In this document: positions 46,066 through 57,735 of the stretch, in pieces
How the letters are laid out: each line of letters opens with the position of its first letter
Numbering within the stretch: the stretch's first letter is position 1
NCBI GenBank assembly: GCA_019279435.1
Contig: JAAALK010000285.1
Coordinates: 30,040,371 to 30,104,370, forward strand
DNA length: 64,000 nucleotides
Origin: Zizania palustris
Lineage: Eukaryota; Streptophyta; Magnoliopsida; Poales; Poaceae
Reading direction: 5' to 3'
Notes under the pieces: generated by a model
The model's database searches: none
What the model saw: the letters and a program-made list of their open reading frames with translations, nothing else
What the model was told of the DNA's origin: nothing
Position numbers and translations under genes: made by a program

Positions 46066-47324
46066 ATGCTAAGACAGTCGAAGGGGCCAAGACAAACACA
46101 TCCTTCGAATGGTGGGTTCGGACCCCAACAGCCGAACCCTCCAAAGGGTGAGTTCAGACCCCAACAGCCGAACCCCCTGAAGGGTGAGTTCGGACCCCAG
46201 TGGCCAAACCCTCCGCATAATGAGTTCGTACCCCAATGGCCAAACCCTCCGCATAATGAGTTCAGACCCCAATGGTTGAACCCTCCGCTATGCGAGTTCA
46301 GACCACACTAGTCAAACCACCTTCGCTCTGGGCAAACCCCCAATGGGGGACTTTGGCCCGCAATGGCTACACATACCTTCGGCCTGATAGGACCCTTCGC
46401 TAATGGGTTTGGAACGATAAGAGCAAGCCTATCACTTGTTCTGAGCTACGGTCGTCTCCTAGTAAGAGTCGGCCCAGCGAAGTTAAATACTCGTTTGATG
46501 TAACTAAGTGCGATAAAATATTTGATTTCCTCTTGAAAAGCCAGCTTCTCAGGTTTCCTAAGGGCTAAGTCATCCTGACCACCGACGAGCTAAAGAAACG
46601 CCCCTACTGTAATTGGCATGATTCACATTCTCATTATACGAACGACTGCAATGTTTTTCATCCGTAGGTTCAATCGGCCATAGAAGAAGGACGATTGAAA
46701 ATAGACCCTAGTCTGAAGATGAATCTGGACAAATACCCCTTTCCCATGAACACCATCATCCTCGATGAAAAGAAAGTGTTGATTCGACCAGAATAGGTCG
46801 AGTTAGCTAAGGGGAAAGCGGTCATTATTGGAGAATCGCGTGAACGCACACTCGTACCAAAGAACCCTAAAGTAGGAGTGTGGAAAAGGAATGTCAGCAC
46901 GTCTCATTCGGCTAAGACTCATAAAAAACCAAAGGTGACATACCAGATGTTGTTGATCAAACACCAAAAGAAAGCCAAGGAAAAAGGCCCCCGTGCAAAA
47001 AAGCTAAGACAGCCAAAGGGGCCAAGGCAATTGGAGGGTGGCTTCGGACCCTAGTGGCCGAACCCTCCACAGAATGAGTTCAGACCCCAACAGCCAAGCC
47101 TCCCGAAGGGTAAGTTCAGACCCCAATGGTCAAACCCTTCGCACAATGGGTTCAGACCCCGATGGTCAAACCCTCCGCATAACGAGTTCGGACCCCAGTG
47201 GTTGAACCCTTCGCACAATGAGCTCGGGCCCCAATGGCCGAACCCAACTCCACTCTGGTCAGACCCCTTGATGGGAGGCTTCAGTCCACAATGGCCGAAC
47301 ATACCTCCGGCCTGGCAAGACCCC
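45481..47324 (+). repeat. 922-bp tandem duplication inside P2 gag
   Basis: Unit 1 (45481-46402) and unit 2 (46403 to about 47324) both start ATGGGTTTGG and repeat the acidic tail, zinc-like motif, basic part and proline-rich repeats in the same order. P3 has a single copy (51680-52560). Differences between units show the duplication is not recent. Confidence 0.88.
46105..46314 (+). repeat. 36-bp tandem repeat coding a 12-residue Pro-rich unit
   Basis: About six units each encode something close to EFGPQWPNPPHN. A second array sits in duplicated unit 2 (47035-47250), and a shorter one in P3 (52310-52430). Confidence 0.88.
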
Positions 47325-48240
47325 TCGTTGCTATGGTCCGAGATACCTTCGATGTGGCCGAACCCCCTCTAGGCAATGCGTTCGGCTCGTAGTGGGCGAA
47401 GCCACTGGAGCCACTAATGCCTCCGCCATACAACTGGGCAGGATCCCCGTGGGCTCCGAACTACACCTCGCCCCCGGTGTACCCTTCGCAGCGTAACATT
47501 GCCCCCTGTTTTCCTTCGGAATATTATGATTGGAAGGAACAAACAGACACGGCGAAGGGATATGTCTTCCACGAGTTGTCTGTAGTACCTCCGAATCGAC
47601 TCGCACAGGACGGGGCCTAGGGAGATGGGCGCGAAGAGGCGAAGGAGAGGGAGTATGAAGCCATCACAGTCAAGGTAGGGTCTCAGGAAGTCCTAATCCC
47701 GAAGGCCCCATCGCCGAAGCCCGACAGAGGTAAGCCCCCTAGACCGGCTGAGGCCAGTGCTGAAGCCTAGTCTGATCATCCTAACGAGGTCGGTCCGACT
47801 GACAAGGTTCGTAGAAAGTCCCCTACTAAGCATAAAGCATGCGAAGCCATCCTGAATGATATCCCTTCAGCCAGAGATCATAGAAACAAATTAGTAGCAC
47901 TTGGTACCAAACCACAACCATCTTAGGCACCTCCTGGCATGACCAAATCATAGAAGAGGCGTCTGCAATGCCTACAGGCATAGGAGATGCACGAGAAGAA
48001 GGCCGAGAATGAACGAGACGGCATATTTGAGGAGATTCACCCTCGGCCAGCCGCAAAATAGGTATGGAAGCCCAAGCCGGTTGAGATGAACTAATTGTCT
48101 CCCGTTTCAAGCGACGACGATGGCATGCTCGACGACGACTACATGCCCATCTCCGAGGGGCCCGCACCCTAGGCAATTGATATCAACGTCGTCATGCTTC
48201 CCACTGAGTTTTCTCTACCACGAGACGAGGCCGAGGTCAC
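47325..48240 (+). pseudogene. P2 gag C-terminus and spacer to protease
   Basis: It keeps one main frame with many stops: MPPPYNWAGSPWAPN, a FPSEYYDWKEQ segment, KAPSPKPDRGK, EMHEKKAENERDGIFEE and an acidic SDDDDGMLDDDY stretch. It is homologous to P3 52560-53470. It is probably a flexible linker; no enzymatic motif is seen. Confidence 0.75.
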
Positions 48241-49023
48241 CTAGTTGAACCTCGGCCCACGAGATGCTATTTTCGAGAAGCCCAAGGATACAGCTCACCA
48301 CCTAAAGCCTCTCTACGTCAAGGGGCATATTGATGGGAAGTCGATCTCTAGGATGATTATCGACGGTGTAGCCACCATCAATTTGATGCCATACTCTCTT
48401 TTGAAGAAACTTGGCAGGGGCGAGGAGGACCTAAAGAAAACCAACCTAATGCTCAATGGCTTCAACGACGAGAGTTCCGAGGCCAAGGGAGTATTCTCCC
48501 TGGAGTTGACAGTAGGCAACAAGACATTGCTGACAGCATTCTTCGTCGTAGATGTGCAAGGTAACTACATTATGCTACTCGGGCATGATTGGTTCCACGC
48601 AAATTGTTGTATTCCTTCTACTTTGCACCAATGCTTAATGCAATGGGACGGTGATGATGTAGAGGTCGTACCGGCGGATACTTTGGCCCAAGTGGCATTG
48701 GCTGATGTAGCCATTGACGATGCCCTTCACAAAGTAGAATGTCTATCAGGTAGGGACCTCTCAGATTACGACTTCATTAGTGTATCCAAGGGATGTTTTG
48801 TACCCGTGTCTATGAAGCCAGCTGGTGTAGAATGGCTATTTCTAAATTAGTAGTCATGTCTAGTAAAAGTAATCTTGATTGGCTGAAGTCTCGCATAGAG
48901 CAATATCGGTCTTCTAAAGACGGTATTGTCGAAGCCATTGAAGACTTTAGCGAAGTAGAAAAATTAGGACAAGGTTTTGCATCGGCCGATCCTTTAGAAG
49001 AGGTGGATATAGGCGATGGTAAC
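48241..49023 (+). pseudogene. P2 protease and linker to RT
   Basis: A retropepsin-like domain with MIIDGVATINLMPYS (the DGG motif is DGV here), MLNGFNDESSEAKGVFSLEL, VVDVQGNYIMLLGHDW and CIPSTLHQCLMQW. After a stop at 48848 the linker LDWLKSRIEQYRSSKDG and EVEKLGQGFASADPLEEVDI follows. It breaks off at 49023 where the P3 LTR starts; the P3 copy continues into RT from the same point. Confidence 0.88.
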
Positions 49024-50374
49024 TATTGATTTCAAAAAATGGCATCAAATGGTTAAGATTGTCAAAATGTCAATTTTTGGTAATTTGGGCCAAAAATACA
49101 CATGTCCTGGGTCAGGTTGAAGCCCTACAGGGCCGAAGGCCCATTGAAGCTATGGGCTTCGGAAGCTTCCGGTAGGCTCGCTAGCTTCGGCCCGAAGGCC
49201 TTTAGAGGCCTGCCTCGCCGAAGCTTCGGCCCAGGGAGTAGGCTTCAACGGGCCTGGTCAAAGGCCCACTTTGGGCAGGATTCCAGAGATAGAGTTTGAG
49301 TCTGATTCTGGCTAATTTTATCCCTACGGATGATTAGGCCGAATCTTAATAGATTACTCTTAGAGATTAGAAGACTAGCCCCTATAAATATAGGGGTGAG
49401 GCTGGTTCATTAAACCCCCCCAACACAAATCAAACACAAAGCCCTAGATTTGAACCGTGACTTTACTTTTCTTCAACCTTCATGGGTTTGCCTGGAAGCC
49501 CTCCGATGGCCACTTTAGAATAGTGGTAATCCTTGTTACTTCGCTTGTGATGTATCTGTTAATCTACGTAATAGATTGCTATCGCCTTGTTACTTTGCTT
49601 GTGAAGTATCCGCTAATCTATGTAACAGATTTCTACCTTCGCTCTCTAGTGCAACACTTAGTAGAATTCAGTCCCTAGGCTGAATTGGCACTTCATATCT
49701 ATTCTACTGTAGGTTTTCACACTCGGAGCTACTTCGTCGGAGATGTCTAGAGCCAGGAGATTGGTTTTGGAGGCTGCCAGAACACCCCTCGGCGGAAATA
49801 CTACTTCGACTACCCGTGTCGTACCATCACATTGTTGTCCGTTTGACCGAGTCCCGCACGCCAGCATGCTTCGCAACAGGCTTCATCACGATAAGCTTCT
49901 CTACATTCATACTCCGCGTCAGATGAAGTCACTCCAGTGCGCTGCGTTCGAGTTATTTTATTGTGTCGGAGACTTCGCGCCGAACCCCACTGTTCGGAGG
50001 TGATTGTCACGTCGAGATCTATTCGGAGCCCGCCTTCGGCCAGATCAGTCCAAACACCGAAGGCACCCTTCGGCGGGACCCTTCGCATCAGATGCCGAAG
50101 GTACCCTTCGGCGATACCCTTCGCACTGTATACTTCAAACCAGTCAGGCTCCGCTCATCTCTTGTTGATTTATTCTGTTTAATATATTTCTTTTCGGCTA
50201 ATTGAATTATTTCTGTGTGATCTGATTACCTGGCGACTCCACCCCCTTACCACTATTGAGGGTAGTCAGAATGTGATGTCGGTATTGTGTTACGCTCAGG
50301 CTTGTTCCTAAGTATCCGCACACTTTTGGAACGTCGAACTGACCCAAGTGCGGGGGCACGTTTTCATGTCAACA
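49024..50374 (+). repeat. P3 5' LTR (1351 bp)
   Basis: It starts TATTGATTTC (TGTTGATAGC in P1) and ends ATGTCAACA. It is full-length compared with P1. TATAAATA is at 49383. It directly follows a broken P2 pol frame. Confidence 0.92.
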
Positions 50375-50381
50375 CACTTTT

Positions 50382-50399
50382 TGGTGACTCCGCTGGGGA
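50382..50399 (+). other. P3 primer-binding site
   Basis: TGGTGACTCCGCTGGGGA, one base different from P2. Confidence 0.8.
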
Positions 50400-50409
50400 A
50401 GGCTACACC

Positions 50410-53400
50410 AACATAACGAGTACATATGCATCGACTGTCGGTACATCTACAACGATGACTATGTCTACATCGCCGATGGATCCCATGGGAGGCACGGATA
50501 TCGACAACCGCAACTTCATGACGCCTACCCTTGAAGATATTCTCGTGGAAGACCGAACAAAGATCGAGGCAAAGATGAAGGCACTCCAAGACCTCATGCT
50601 TGGGAGCTATGTCAAGACACGCGCAGGCTTCATCAAGCGCGATGTCAACATCACCGACCTCGCTCGGATCCAGGTAACTCCAGTATCTCCTCATTTATCT
50701 TCTTTAGAGATTAAGCAAAAGATCGCTGCATCAATAGACCAAGTCGTTAGCACTTCGCTAGCCAACCGTTTAGATTCGGCAGTTAGCTCTCAAGTAGAGG
50801 CGACGCTTAGAAGGTTCGGCTTTACTGAGGCCACACCTCCAGCTCCTATCACTAGCATACCTCCGATAAATCATATTTACAGCAGAACTGACGGTAGTAC
50901 CGATAAAGCCATTACATTTTCGGCCTCAATATCCATGGCCGAGACCAATCACTATACTTACAGCCAAACTAGCGCCGCCTCCACTTACACGGGCACCAGT
51001 TTTGCCCATGCTGCCCGCGCCACATGCACAAGCGCATAGGCCTGAACACGTCGTACGTCCTGAGCTAACGCATGAGGAAGAAACCCATGGACGACATGCC
51101 GACATCCCACCGCGTGTCGTGCCCCCGCATGAGAGACGCGCACAGGCAGTAGGTCAAGAAGACATTGTGGAGCAGATTCGTGCACTGTTTAGGGAGTGCA
51201 CCGGCTCCGTACCTAGCTAGGGGTCGAGCTAGGGTTTACCGGAAGCGGTACCCCGATCATTTCGACACGATACCTTACCCTCGTGGCTATAGAGTCCCCG
51301 AATTCACCAAGTTCGACGGTGAGGGTAACAAAACCACACTAGACATCGGTCATACAGAAATCTAGCGAGAGTGTCTCTGAGTACATTAAGTGCTTTAGAG
51401 ATACCAAAAATCGATGTTTTAGTCTTAACATTTTAGAAAGGGAATTGGCGGATCTAGCTTTTAGTGGGTTACGCTCTGAAACTAAAGAAAGACTAGACAA
51501 CTAGCACTTTTTAGAAGTTAGCGAAGTCTTGCAACAGGCTCTGGTCTAGGAAGGCCGAGCCAAGGATAAAAAGTTTCTTAAGACGTTTAACAAGCCTAGG
51601 GCTGAGGTCCACGTCATGGAACACTCCAACGAGGAAGAATCGGAAGAGGAAGAAGATTCGGCCGATATGTACACGGCTGAATGGGTTTGGAACGCTAAAA
51701 GCAAGCCTGTTACTTGCTCCGAGTTACAGCCATCTCCCACTAAGAATCGGCTTAGCGAGGTCAAATACTCGTTTGATATAACTAAGTGTGATAAAATATT
51801 TGATTTCCTCTTGAAGAACTAGCTTCTCAAGTTGCCTAAAGGCCAAGTCATTACATCTGTCGACGAGCTAAGGAAACACCCCTACTGTATATGGCATGAT
51901 TCACATTCACACTATACTAACGACTGCAATGTTTTTCGTCGACAGGTTCAATCGGCCATAGAGGAAGGACGATTGAAGATAGACCCTAGTACAAAGATGA
52001 AGCTGGACAAAGACCCCTTTCCCATGAACACTGTTGACCTCGACGAAAATAAAGTGTTGATTCGACCGAAGCAGGCCGAGTCAACTAAAGGGAAAGCAGT
52101 CGTTATTGGAGAATCATGCACACTCGTACCTAAGAACCATGCAATTGGAGTGTGGAAGTGGAATGTTAGCACATCTCCTTCCGCTAGTTCTTGCAAGAAG
52201 TCGAAAGTCACATATCAGATGTTGTTAAAAACACCAAAGAAAAGCTAAGGAAACGGCCCCATGCCAAAAGTCTAAGTCAACCGAAGGGGACAAAGCAGTC
52301 GGAGGGTTTCTTTAGAGAACAGTGGCCGAACCCTCTGCATGATGACATCGGGCCACAGTGGCCTAACACCCCCTATGGTGGCTTCAGACCTCGGTGGCCG
52401 AACCCTCTGTATAGTGGCCTCGGACCCCACTAGTCGAGCTCCACATAGATCTAATTCGGACCCTAATGGCAAAACCCAGCTTCGCTCTGGATGATAACTC
52501 TGGCGAGTGGCTTCGGCGCGCACTGGCCGAACGTACCTCTGGCATGGCAGGACCCCTCACTGATATGGTCCGAGATACCATCAACCTAGCCGAACCCCCC
52601 TCCATGTAATGGGTTCGGCTCATAGTGGGCAAAGCTGCTAGAGCCACCGTTGCCCCTGCCATACAATTTGGCGGGGACCCCATGGGCTCCATACGTATCA
52701 CAATCAGAGCACCCTCCGCAACATAACACTGTCCCTTGTTTTCCTTCGTAGTATTATAACTGGTAGGGACAAACAGGTGCAGTGGAGGGAGGTATCGTCC
52801 ATAGGTTGTTCGTAGTGCCTCCAAATCGACTCGCACAGGACGAAGCCAAGGGAGATGAATGCGAAGAGGCAAGGGACAGAGAGTTCGAAGCTATCAAAGT
52901 CAGAATTGTGTCTCAAGAAGTCCCTATCCTGAAGGCCCCTTCGCCGAAGCCTGACAAAGGTAAGTCCCCTACTCCAACCGAAGCCTAGTGCTGGAGCCTG
53001 GTCCGATCGGCCAAATGAGGTCGGTCCAATTGGCAGGGTCCACAGCGAAGGCCCCTCCTATTATGAAACATGCGAGGCCGATCTAGGTAGTACCCCTTCG
53101 GCCAAAAATAATAGGAACAAGGCGTTGGCGCCTGGTACCAAGCCACGACCATCTTGGGCACCTCCAGGTATGTCCAAATCACAGAAAAGCATCTGCAAAG
53201 CCTACGAGCATATGAGATGCACGAGAAGAAAGCCGAGGATGAGCGAGACACCATCTTTGAGGAAATCCGCCCTCAGCCAATGATGAGACCGGTATGGAGG
53301 ATCAAGTCGGTTGAGATAACCAACCTGGCTCCTAGTCCGAGCGATGACGACAATGACATGCTCGACGACGACTACTCGCCCATCTCTGAGGGACCCGCAC
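50410..53400 (+). pseudogene. P3 gag and spacer
   Basis: The Thr/Ser-rich N-terminus and MTPTLEDILVEDRTKIEAK run open to about 51039. In the capsid region a 209-bp deletion at 51342 (relative to P2 44947-45155) removes most of the conserved core and shifts frame. The acidic tail, YCIWHDSHSHYTNDC zinc-like motif (about 51885-51930), basic part, Pro-rich repeats (52310-52430) and linker remain, with stops and frameshifts. It has a single copy of the block duplicated in P2. Confidence 0.88.
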
Positions 53401-54075
53401 CCCAGTCAATATTCATCAACGTCGCCATGCTGCCCGTCGAGTTCGCCCTACCACAGGACAAGGTCGAGGTCGCTCAGCTGAACCTCGGCCCGCGCAATGC
53501 TATTTTTGAAAAAAAACGAGGATACGACTCGCCATCTAAAGCCTCTCTACGTCAGGGGTCACATTGATAGGAAGCCGATCTCCAGGATGCTTGTTGATGG
53601 TGGCACCATTGTTAACCTAATGCCTTACTCGCAATTGAAGAAACTTGATAGGGACGAGGAGGACCTAAATAAAACTAACTTAATGCTCAACGGCTTCAAC
53701 GGCGAGAGTTCCGATGCCAAAGGCGTGCTCTCCATGGAGTTGACAGTAGGAAAAAAGATGTTGCCGATGGCATTCTTCATCATCGACGTGCAAGGTAACT
53801 ACAATGTGCTACTCAGACATGACTAGATTCACACAAACTACTGCATTCCTTCTACTTTGCACCAATGCCTTATTCAGTGTGGCGGCATTGAAGTAGAGGT
53901 CATACCCACAGATACTTTGGCCCAGGTAGCATTGGCCGATGTGTCCATTGACACCAACCACAATAAAGTAGAATGTCTATCGGGTAGGGATCTTTCAGAT
54001 TACGACTTTGTTAATGTGTCCGGAGGACGTTTCGTACCAGTGTTTGCAAAGTTGGCTGGTGTAGCATAGTTGTTT
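53401..54075 (+). pseudogene. P3 protease
   Basis: An intact-looking active-site segment MLVDGGTIVNLMPYSQLKK (about 53590-53640), MLNGFNGESSDAKGVLSMEL, VQGNYNVLLRHD, then a stop at 53824 and LHQCLIQCGG and CLSGRDLSDYDF. A frameshift near 53520 separates it from the preceding spacer. Confidence 0.88.
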
Positions 54076-54089
54076 CTAAATTAGTAGTC

Positions 54090-55079
54090 ATGTCTAGCAA
54101 ACATAATCTAGATTGGCTAAAGTCTCGTGTGGAGCAATATCGGTCTGCTAAAGATGGTATTGCTGAGTCCATCGAAGACTTTAGCGAAGTAGAGAAATTA
54201 GGACAAGGTTTTGCGCCGGCCAATCCTTTAGAAGAAATAGACATAGGCGATGGTAGCATCCCAAGGCCGACTTTTGTAAACCAAAATTTATAGCGTGATG
54301 AAAAGGCCGAAGTAATAAAGTTTTTTCGATCGTACGTCGATTGTTTCGCATGGGAGTATACTGAGATGCCTGGATTAAGCCGCGAGATCATGGAGCATCG
54401 GCTACCTATCATATCCGGATTAGGCCTTATAAACAGCCTCCTCATCGCTTTAATTCGGCCATCTATGACCGAGTTAAAGAAGTGGAGAGATTACTCAAGG
54501 CTGAGTTTATTAGGCCGTGCAGGTATGTTCAATGGGTCGCTAACATTGTGCCTATAGAAAAGAAGGGGAGCGGCAAGATATGAGTTTGTATTGATGTCAG
54601 GGATCTGAACAAGGCCTCTCCGAAGGATGAGTACCCCATGCCGGTAGCCGACATGCTAGTCAACAATGGTTCAGGACATAAGGTACTAAGTTTTCTTGAT
54701 GGCAATGTTGGTTATAATCAAATCTTTATGGTCGAAGAGGACGTCTACAAAATAGCCTTTCGATGCCCTGGTGTTGTCATCTTGTTTGAGTCGGTCATTA
54801 TGACTTTTGGTTTAAAGAATGCTGGCGCTACATATCAACGTGCTATGAACTTGATCTTTCATGACCTGTTAGGAGTTATGTTAGAAGTTTACATAGATGA
54901 TGTTGTAGTCAAATCGGACGCTATGGGAAACCACTTAGCCGATTTGAAAGTTGTTTTTCATAGGATGCGTCAATATATCTTAAAAATGAACCTGCTCAAA
55001 TGTGCTTTCGGCGTGTCGGCAGGCAAGTTCTTAGGATTCATGATTCATGAAAGAGGTATTAAAATTGATCCTAAGATGT
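54090..55079 (+). pseudogene. P3 reverse transcriptase, truncated
   Basis: After the linker (LDWLKSRVEQYRSAKDG) comes FFRSYVDCFAWEYTEMPGLS, a shifted stretch, then YPMPVADMLVNN, KVLSFLDGNVGYNQIFM, MTFGLKNAGATYQRAMN and VYIDDVVVKSD (YxDD near 54890). The frame is cut at 55080 by an inverted LTR (P4). RNase H and integrase are absent. Stops occur at about 54293, 54555 and 54580. Confidence 0.92.
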
Positions 55080-55556
55080 TGTTGACATGAAAACGTGCCT
55101 CCGCACTTGGGTCAGTCCGACGATCCAAGAGTGCATGGATACTTAGGGACATGCCTAAGCGTGATGTGGCACCGATGTCGCGTTCCGACTACCCTTAATA
55201 GTGATAAGGGGGCTGGAGTCACCAGGCAACCAGATTACACAAAATAATCCAATTAGCCGAAAGAAATAGGTTAAACAGAATAAAATCAGCAAACCAGTCG
55301 GAGCTCGTCTGGTTCGAAGTCTGATGCGAAGGGTGCGCTGAAGGGTACCTTCGTCGTCTGGTGCGAAGTGCTCCGGCGAAGGGTGCTTCGGCGTTCGGAC
55401 TGATCCGGCCGAAGGTGGACTCCGAACGGATCTGGACGCGATGATCACCTCCGAACAGTGGGGTTCGACGTGATATCCCCGATACAGCAATCTATGAGAC
55501 AATGACGCAAAGGCCACGCGTGAGTGCAACTTCGTCCAGTGCGGAGTAGGGTTGTG
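55080..55556 (-). repeat. P4: inverted P-family LTR, cut by S2
   Basis: It starts TGTTGACATG and matches the reverse complement of the last 480 or so bases of the P-family LTR. It stops where the S2 LTR begins. Confidence 0.88.
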
Positions 55557-56121
55557 TGAGGAGCCGTGCTGAATAGCGTGGGCCTCATGGCTCCAGATGT
55601 GATGAGTCATTGTCAACGATAGTCAAAGAGGACTGAGAAGAATGAAGATCTGCTGTTTCATGGGCCACGTGTGACTCAGGTACACGGGTAGCAAGCGACT
55701 GTCGGGTAGAGGAGGCTGCAAAGTCGGGCTGGCCCAATCTGAGTACATGGGCCAGAAGCAGTAGAAGACCCACTGGGCTGTTGATTAGGATTAACTCAGG
55801 TACACGGGCGGTGAGTGATTGCCGGGCTGAGAGAGCTGCGGAATCAGGCCAGCCCAATCCGGGTACCTGGTGCAAAGTCGGTGGAGGCTTTGTCAGTTTC
55901 GGCGCAAAACTGACAACCGTTGATCTTGTATCCGACTGTCTAGAAGAGAAGCCGTAGTCGCTACGAAAGTTTAGCTTCCGGATAAGTCATCTGTATCTCT
56001 AGGCCCACAGTCAGGCAGTTGTGTCTGTAAAAATAGCTAAGGGCAGTTGAGTCATTTCCTTTATTTTAGCATCTGTAAAAACCCTAAGGGACTGGTGTAA
56101 TATTCCTAGTGTTGGGCTGCC

Positions 56122-56129
56122 TATAAATA
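56122..56129 (+). promoter_or_regulatory. TATA box of S2 LTR
   Basis: TATAAATA followed by GGGCCCC, conserved with S1. Confidence 0.7.
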
Positions 56130-57251
56130 GGGCCCCAATCCCTAGGGTTAGGTTACCCCTTCTAGAATTCACTTTTCAATCAATTGGGTCACTTTTTATT
56201 CTTGTTTCCCTACTCATTCCCCTATGTGCACGCCGCCACTGCATTCTTCCTATTCTTCATGTTTCTGTGAGATTTTGTTCTCTTCTCTTTCCATTTGAGT
56301 TGCAGTGATTTTGTAGCTGTTTACAGCTTCGTCTTGCGTGTGGCTGATTTTATTCCAGAATGTTTTTCCTCTCTCTGTTTGCTTAGGGTTCTACGAATTG
56401 AGGACTAGTACTACTTGCTGGTTCCTGTAGCAACAAGTAGTACCTACTCTCTGCGGAAACAGTGTGCTAGTTATTCTAGACTTGCTTTTCCTGCGTAGCC
56501 TTTTTGATCGAGTAGACAGGACCTTGTCACTTTCTGGCTGTTTCGGGCAAAGCCCCCTTCACTGTTTGAAGTCCCTCAACTCCGTGAGGCAGGCTTCGAT
56601 CAGATTACTTCGAAGGCTTTGTTAGAGTTTTTCGGCTCCGATTTAGAACTGTGAACCTAGCTTCGAACTTAGCATACTTCGATAGTTCTTGCGAAGGGAT
56701 ACTCCGACTTGAGCGGTAGTCAATACTTTGACAAGCTTCGAAGTGAGCTTCGAAGCATGTCATTCTAGTAGACTTCGTTCGGAGTATGCTCTCTGAGGTG
56801 TTTCTGTTGTGGTCTTTTCCGAAGATCTCAGTTTGTGAGTCCAAAGCTTGTCATCCAAAGTGTGTTTGTGGCCTTCGATTTCTTGTGTGACAACACTTGC
56901 AGACTTCGTTTCGAAGTTGATCTGTGTGTGTCAGAAGTCATCACTTCAGCGATCCTTCTTCGATCGTGCTAGCTCCGAAGGTAGAGTGAAGGCTTCGGTT
57001 TGGTTTCTCTGTCGTGTGTTGAGCTTCGCTACTCTTTCGAAGGTTGATTTTCTGTGCATAGAGTTTGAAGCTTTCTGTTCGAATGTTAAGCTTCGAAGTA
57101 CGTTGTCCGAAGCAAGCTTCGATACACACATACTTCGCTACGAAGCATACTTTGCCCTCTATCACACATGAACTAGACTAGACCAAAAAAACCTTTGGCA
57201 CGTCAACCTCAACCTTCGCTCAACTTCGACAATCTTCGATCTCCAAAGCAT

Positions 57252-57358
57252 GCCTCGACCACCGAAGCAGGCCTCGACCTCCAAAGCAGGCCTTGACCTC
57301 TGAAGCAGGCTTCGACTTGCGAAGCAGGCTTCGACCAGCGAAGCAGGCTTCGACAAGT
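57252..57358 (+). repeat. 19-bp tandem repeat in S2 LTR
   Basis: Five to six units close to GCTTCGACCAGCGAAGCAG. They are absent from the S1 LTRs. Confidence 0.8.
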
Positions 57359-57672
57359 CTTGAACAAGAGACAGATTTGAACAGTAACTTCTCATCTCAC
57401 TTTAGTTTTACTTAGATCATCCATTGAGAAGTTTAACTTGCCTTGACTTGGATATTCTGTTTATCTGCCTGTTAGCATTGCTTTAGTGTTTCACTTATTT
57501 TATCATCAGTTGCTTCTAGGCTAGATACCTTTAGACTTAGGCAATCTGTTCATACTGTGCTACTTAGTCTTTTGAGGTGCGTTGGGTGTTGGGAGCAGGC
57601 TATTGATTCGAAAGAATTTTTAGGCACCCATTCACCCACCCCCCCTCTGGTCGCTACTTTCGGTCCTACAAG

Positions 57673-57684
57673 TGGTATCAGAGT
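57673..57684 (+). other. S2 primer-binding site
   Basis: TGGTATCAGAGT, initiator-Met type, 2 bp after the LTR. Confidence 0.88.
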
Positions 57685-57735
57685 TTGGTTAGGGTTTTTC
57701 CATACCTTAACCGGTTCTAAACCCTAGTAGTGATC

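Larger units (their letters stand above)
55557..57670 (+). repeat. S2 5' LTR (2114 bp), Sirevirus-like Copia
   Basis: It begins TGAGGAGCC and ends GGTCCTACA. The first 610 or so bases and the last 100 match S1 LTRs; the middle (about 56170-57550) is unrelated and rich in CTTCGAA-type motifs. TATA is at 56122. Confidence 0.92.

Noticed and set aside
56590..57360. CTTCGAA/GAAGCTTC-rich part of the S2 LTR as a heat-shock promoter
   Set aside because: GAAnnTTC pairs occur, but the whole stretch is biased to these words, so specific heat-shock elements cannot be claimed.
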